Assembly (NCBI RefSeq): GCF_014641555.1
Contig: NZ_BMHY01000002.1
Location: 534,428 to 598,427, forward strand
Length of the DNA stretch: 64,000 bases
From: Paenibacillus radicis (ex Gao et al. 2016)
GTDB taxonomy: Bacteria; Bacillota; Bacilli; Paenibacillales; Paenibacillaceae
Direction: 5' to 3'
The notes under the pieces: generated by a model
What the model saw: the letters and a program-made list of their open reading frames with translations, nothing else
Told to the model about the DNA's origin: nothing
Database searches by the model: none
Translations under genes and position numbers: made by a program
Shown here: in pieces, positions 63,047 through 64,000 of the stretch
How positions within the stretch are numbered: the stretch's first letter is position 1
Layout of the letters: each line of letters starts with the position of its first letter

Positions 63047-63895
63047 TTAGTGGAACTTACGCAATGATTCCAAAAACTTATTGGCCGTAATTTTCGGCGA
63101 TCCCGCATTGATGCGGAACACTTCATCAGATCCGGCTTTGTTGATACCCGGCCGCGTCGTGAAGAACAAGGAAACGCCTTGCTCTTTCTGAAGCTTTTTC
63201 ACTGTGGAGTTGAATGAGCCAAACGGGAAAGCGATCATTTGGTACTTGTTGTCCAGTTCATCCTTCAGCTTGCCTTCGATTAAGGAAATATCGTTTGTGA
63301 CTCTAGCGGTATATTCCGCTTTGGTCTCCAGCCGTTTTTTGTCTTTCAAATAAATACGGTTGCTCAGCATCGGGCCTTTCTTGCTGCCGCTTTCGTTCAG
63401 CTCCGCGTATTTATGCAAATCATAAGTATGGCTGTAAAAGCTGAAGCCTTCTTCTTTTAGCTTGCGCATCGTATCCCAGGACAGGTGCTTCGTCGATACG
63501 TTTTGCTTGTCGCTGCTTGCGCCGATAATAAAATGAGTAGCGACAAAATCATATTTTTTCATAATCGGGACAGCATACTGGTTGAAGCTTTCGTAGCCGT
63601 CATCAAACGTAATGACAACTGCATTGTCGGGAACCGTTCCCTTCTTCTGCATGAAATCAGCGAACTGCTCCACACTGATTACGTTATAGCCATAATCTTT
63701 CAACAGCTTCATATGCGTACCAAAACGGCCTGGCGAAATCGTTGCTCCGCTTTCTTTGGTATCGATGTGATGATACATCAGCACGATGACTTTGTTCTTA
63801 TAGTAAGAAGAGGAAGCATTCAACTGGCTGGAGGATACCGGCCAGACGACCGCAAGTGCAATAACTAAAAGTAAAGCAATAGCTTTCATTTTCAA
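63047..63895 (-). CDS. Exported polysaccharide deacetylase
   Basis: A 282-residue NodB-fold carbohydrate esterase 4. The signal peptide is LLLVIALAVVWPVSSSQL. VLMYHHID near the start is typical of the IcaB/PgaB-like branch. The catalytic Asp pair is in VVITFDDGYESF, and the metal His pair is in FYSHTYDLH. The last motif includes MIAFPFGSFN. It probably de-N-acetylates surface polysaccharide or peptidoglycan glycans. Monocistronic within the window. Confidence 0.93.
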   Translation of the reverse strand: MKMKAIALLLVIALAVVWPVSSSQLNASSSYYKNKVIVLMYHHIDTKESGATISPGRFGTHMKLLKDYGYNVISVEQFADFMQKKGTVPDNAVVITFDDGYESFNQYAVPIMKKYDFVATHFIIGASSDKQNVSTKHLSWDTMRKLKEEGFSFYSHTYDLHKYAELNESGSKKGPMLSNRIYLKDKKRLETKAEYTARVTNDISLIEGKLKDELDNKYQMIAFPFGSFNSTVKKLQKEQGVSLFFTTRPGINKAGSDEVFRINAGSPKITANKFLESLRKFH

Positions 63896-63928
63896 AAGTA
63901 ATCCCTCGCTATCGTGAAATATGTAAAC

Positions 63929-64000
63929 CTAGGCGTCCAGCTGCCTTTCCGTTCCGGATGGAGAAGCAGGTTGTTTCTTCGGCTTCGGAAGATTCCCGAA
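63929..64000 (-). CDS. C-terminal end of a further minus-strand gene
   Basis: An open frame enters from the right edge and stops at 63929. Its visible end (FGNLPKPKKQPASPSGTERQ, then LDA) is basic and proline-rich, plausible for a disordered protein tail. It is too short to assign, and a chance frame cannot be excluded. Confidence 0.35.
   Translation of the reverse strand, partial: FGNLPKPKKQPASPSGTERQLDA

Overview
The window looks like chromosomal DNA of an endospore-forming Firmicute of the Paenibacillaceae (Paenibacillus or Cohnella type). The basis is moderate GC, strong AGGAGG-type ribosome binding sites, a GerA/GerB/GerC-type germinant receptor operon, an SLH-domain surface protein, a Bacillus-type xylR/xylAB locus with a recognisable XylR operator and CcpA (cre) boxes, bacilliredoxin, a CvfC/YpgR-type protein and several 7TM sensor kinases. 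No rRNA, tRNA, prophage or CRISPR was found. Species assignment is inference.

Layout. 0-7.7 kb: a short-chain dehydrogenase cut by the window edge, an AT-rich orphan gene, copy A of a dispersed four-part palindromic repeat, an aldose epimerase, a stand-alone LytTR regulator, a lactonase/MFS/membrane-protein cluster, and a DUF2087 + GIY-YIG pair. 7.7-15.8 kb: an SLH surface protein whose end overlaps the TTG start of a 2211-residue secreted multidomain protein; a consensus promoter is followed by a terminator-like hairpin in their leader. 15.8-20.1 kb: the xylose locus (xylR divergent from xylAB). 20.2-26 kb: a chemoreceptor, a PAS-HTH fusion regulator, a small acidic protein, repeat copy B carrying an IS3-family remnant, and a HI0933-type flavoprotein. 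26-36.5 kb: a monoacylglycerol-lipase-like hydrolase behind a long purine-only leader, a KinB-type kinase, two tiny proteins, bacilliredoxin, nadE, acpS, cytochrome c, an AraC regulator, mutY, a KDPG-aldolase homologue and a second hydrolase.

36.5-45.2 kb: a gene-poor gap with a 24-residue hydrophobic peptide gene, a TetR/MFS efflux pair with an operator over the tetR promoter, a hybrid kinase with two different kinase modules, a propeller/DUF5011 protein, a SARP-type response regulator and a receiver-only protein whose phospho-acceptor Asp is Glu. 45.3-50.3 kb: the ger operon followed by a secreted transglutaminase-like protein. 50.3-57 kb: repeat copy C, a CvfC-type HEAT protein, an MBL-fold hydrolase, an oxidoreductase, and a FAD oxidase overlapping a half-length MFS gene. 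56.4-57 kb is a gene-free tract with a tandem duplication and about nine TAGCGAA/TTCGCTA palindromes. 57.2-64 kb: an ABC-F protein, a second chemoreceptor, a CDF metal transporter with no ATG/GTG/TTG start, an NlpC/P60 hydrolase, a polysaccharide deacetylase and the tail of a further gene.

The most promising unexplained items are the dispersed repeat family (three copies), the palindrome tract at 56.4-57 kb, the SLH/giant-protein pair with its apparently mosaic composition and hairpin leader, the purine-only leader at 26.1-26.3 kb, the tiny hydrophobic peptide gene, and the probable CTG start of the CDF gene. Most genes otherwise belong to well-known families.
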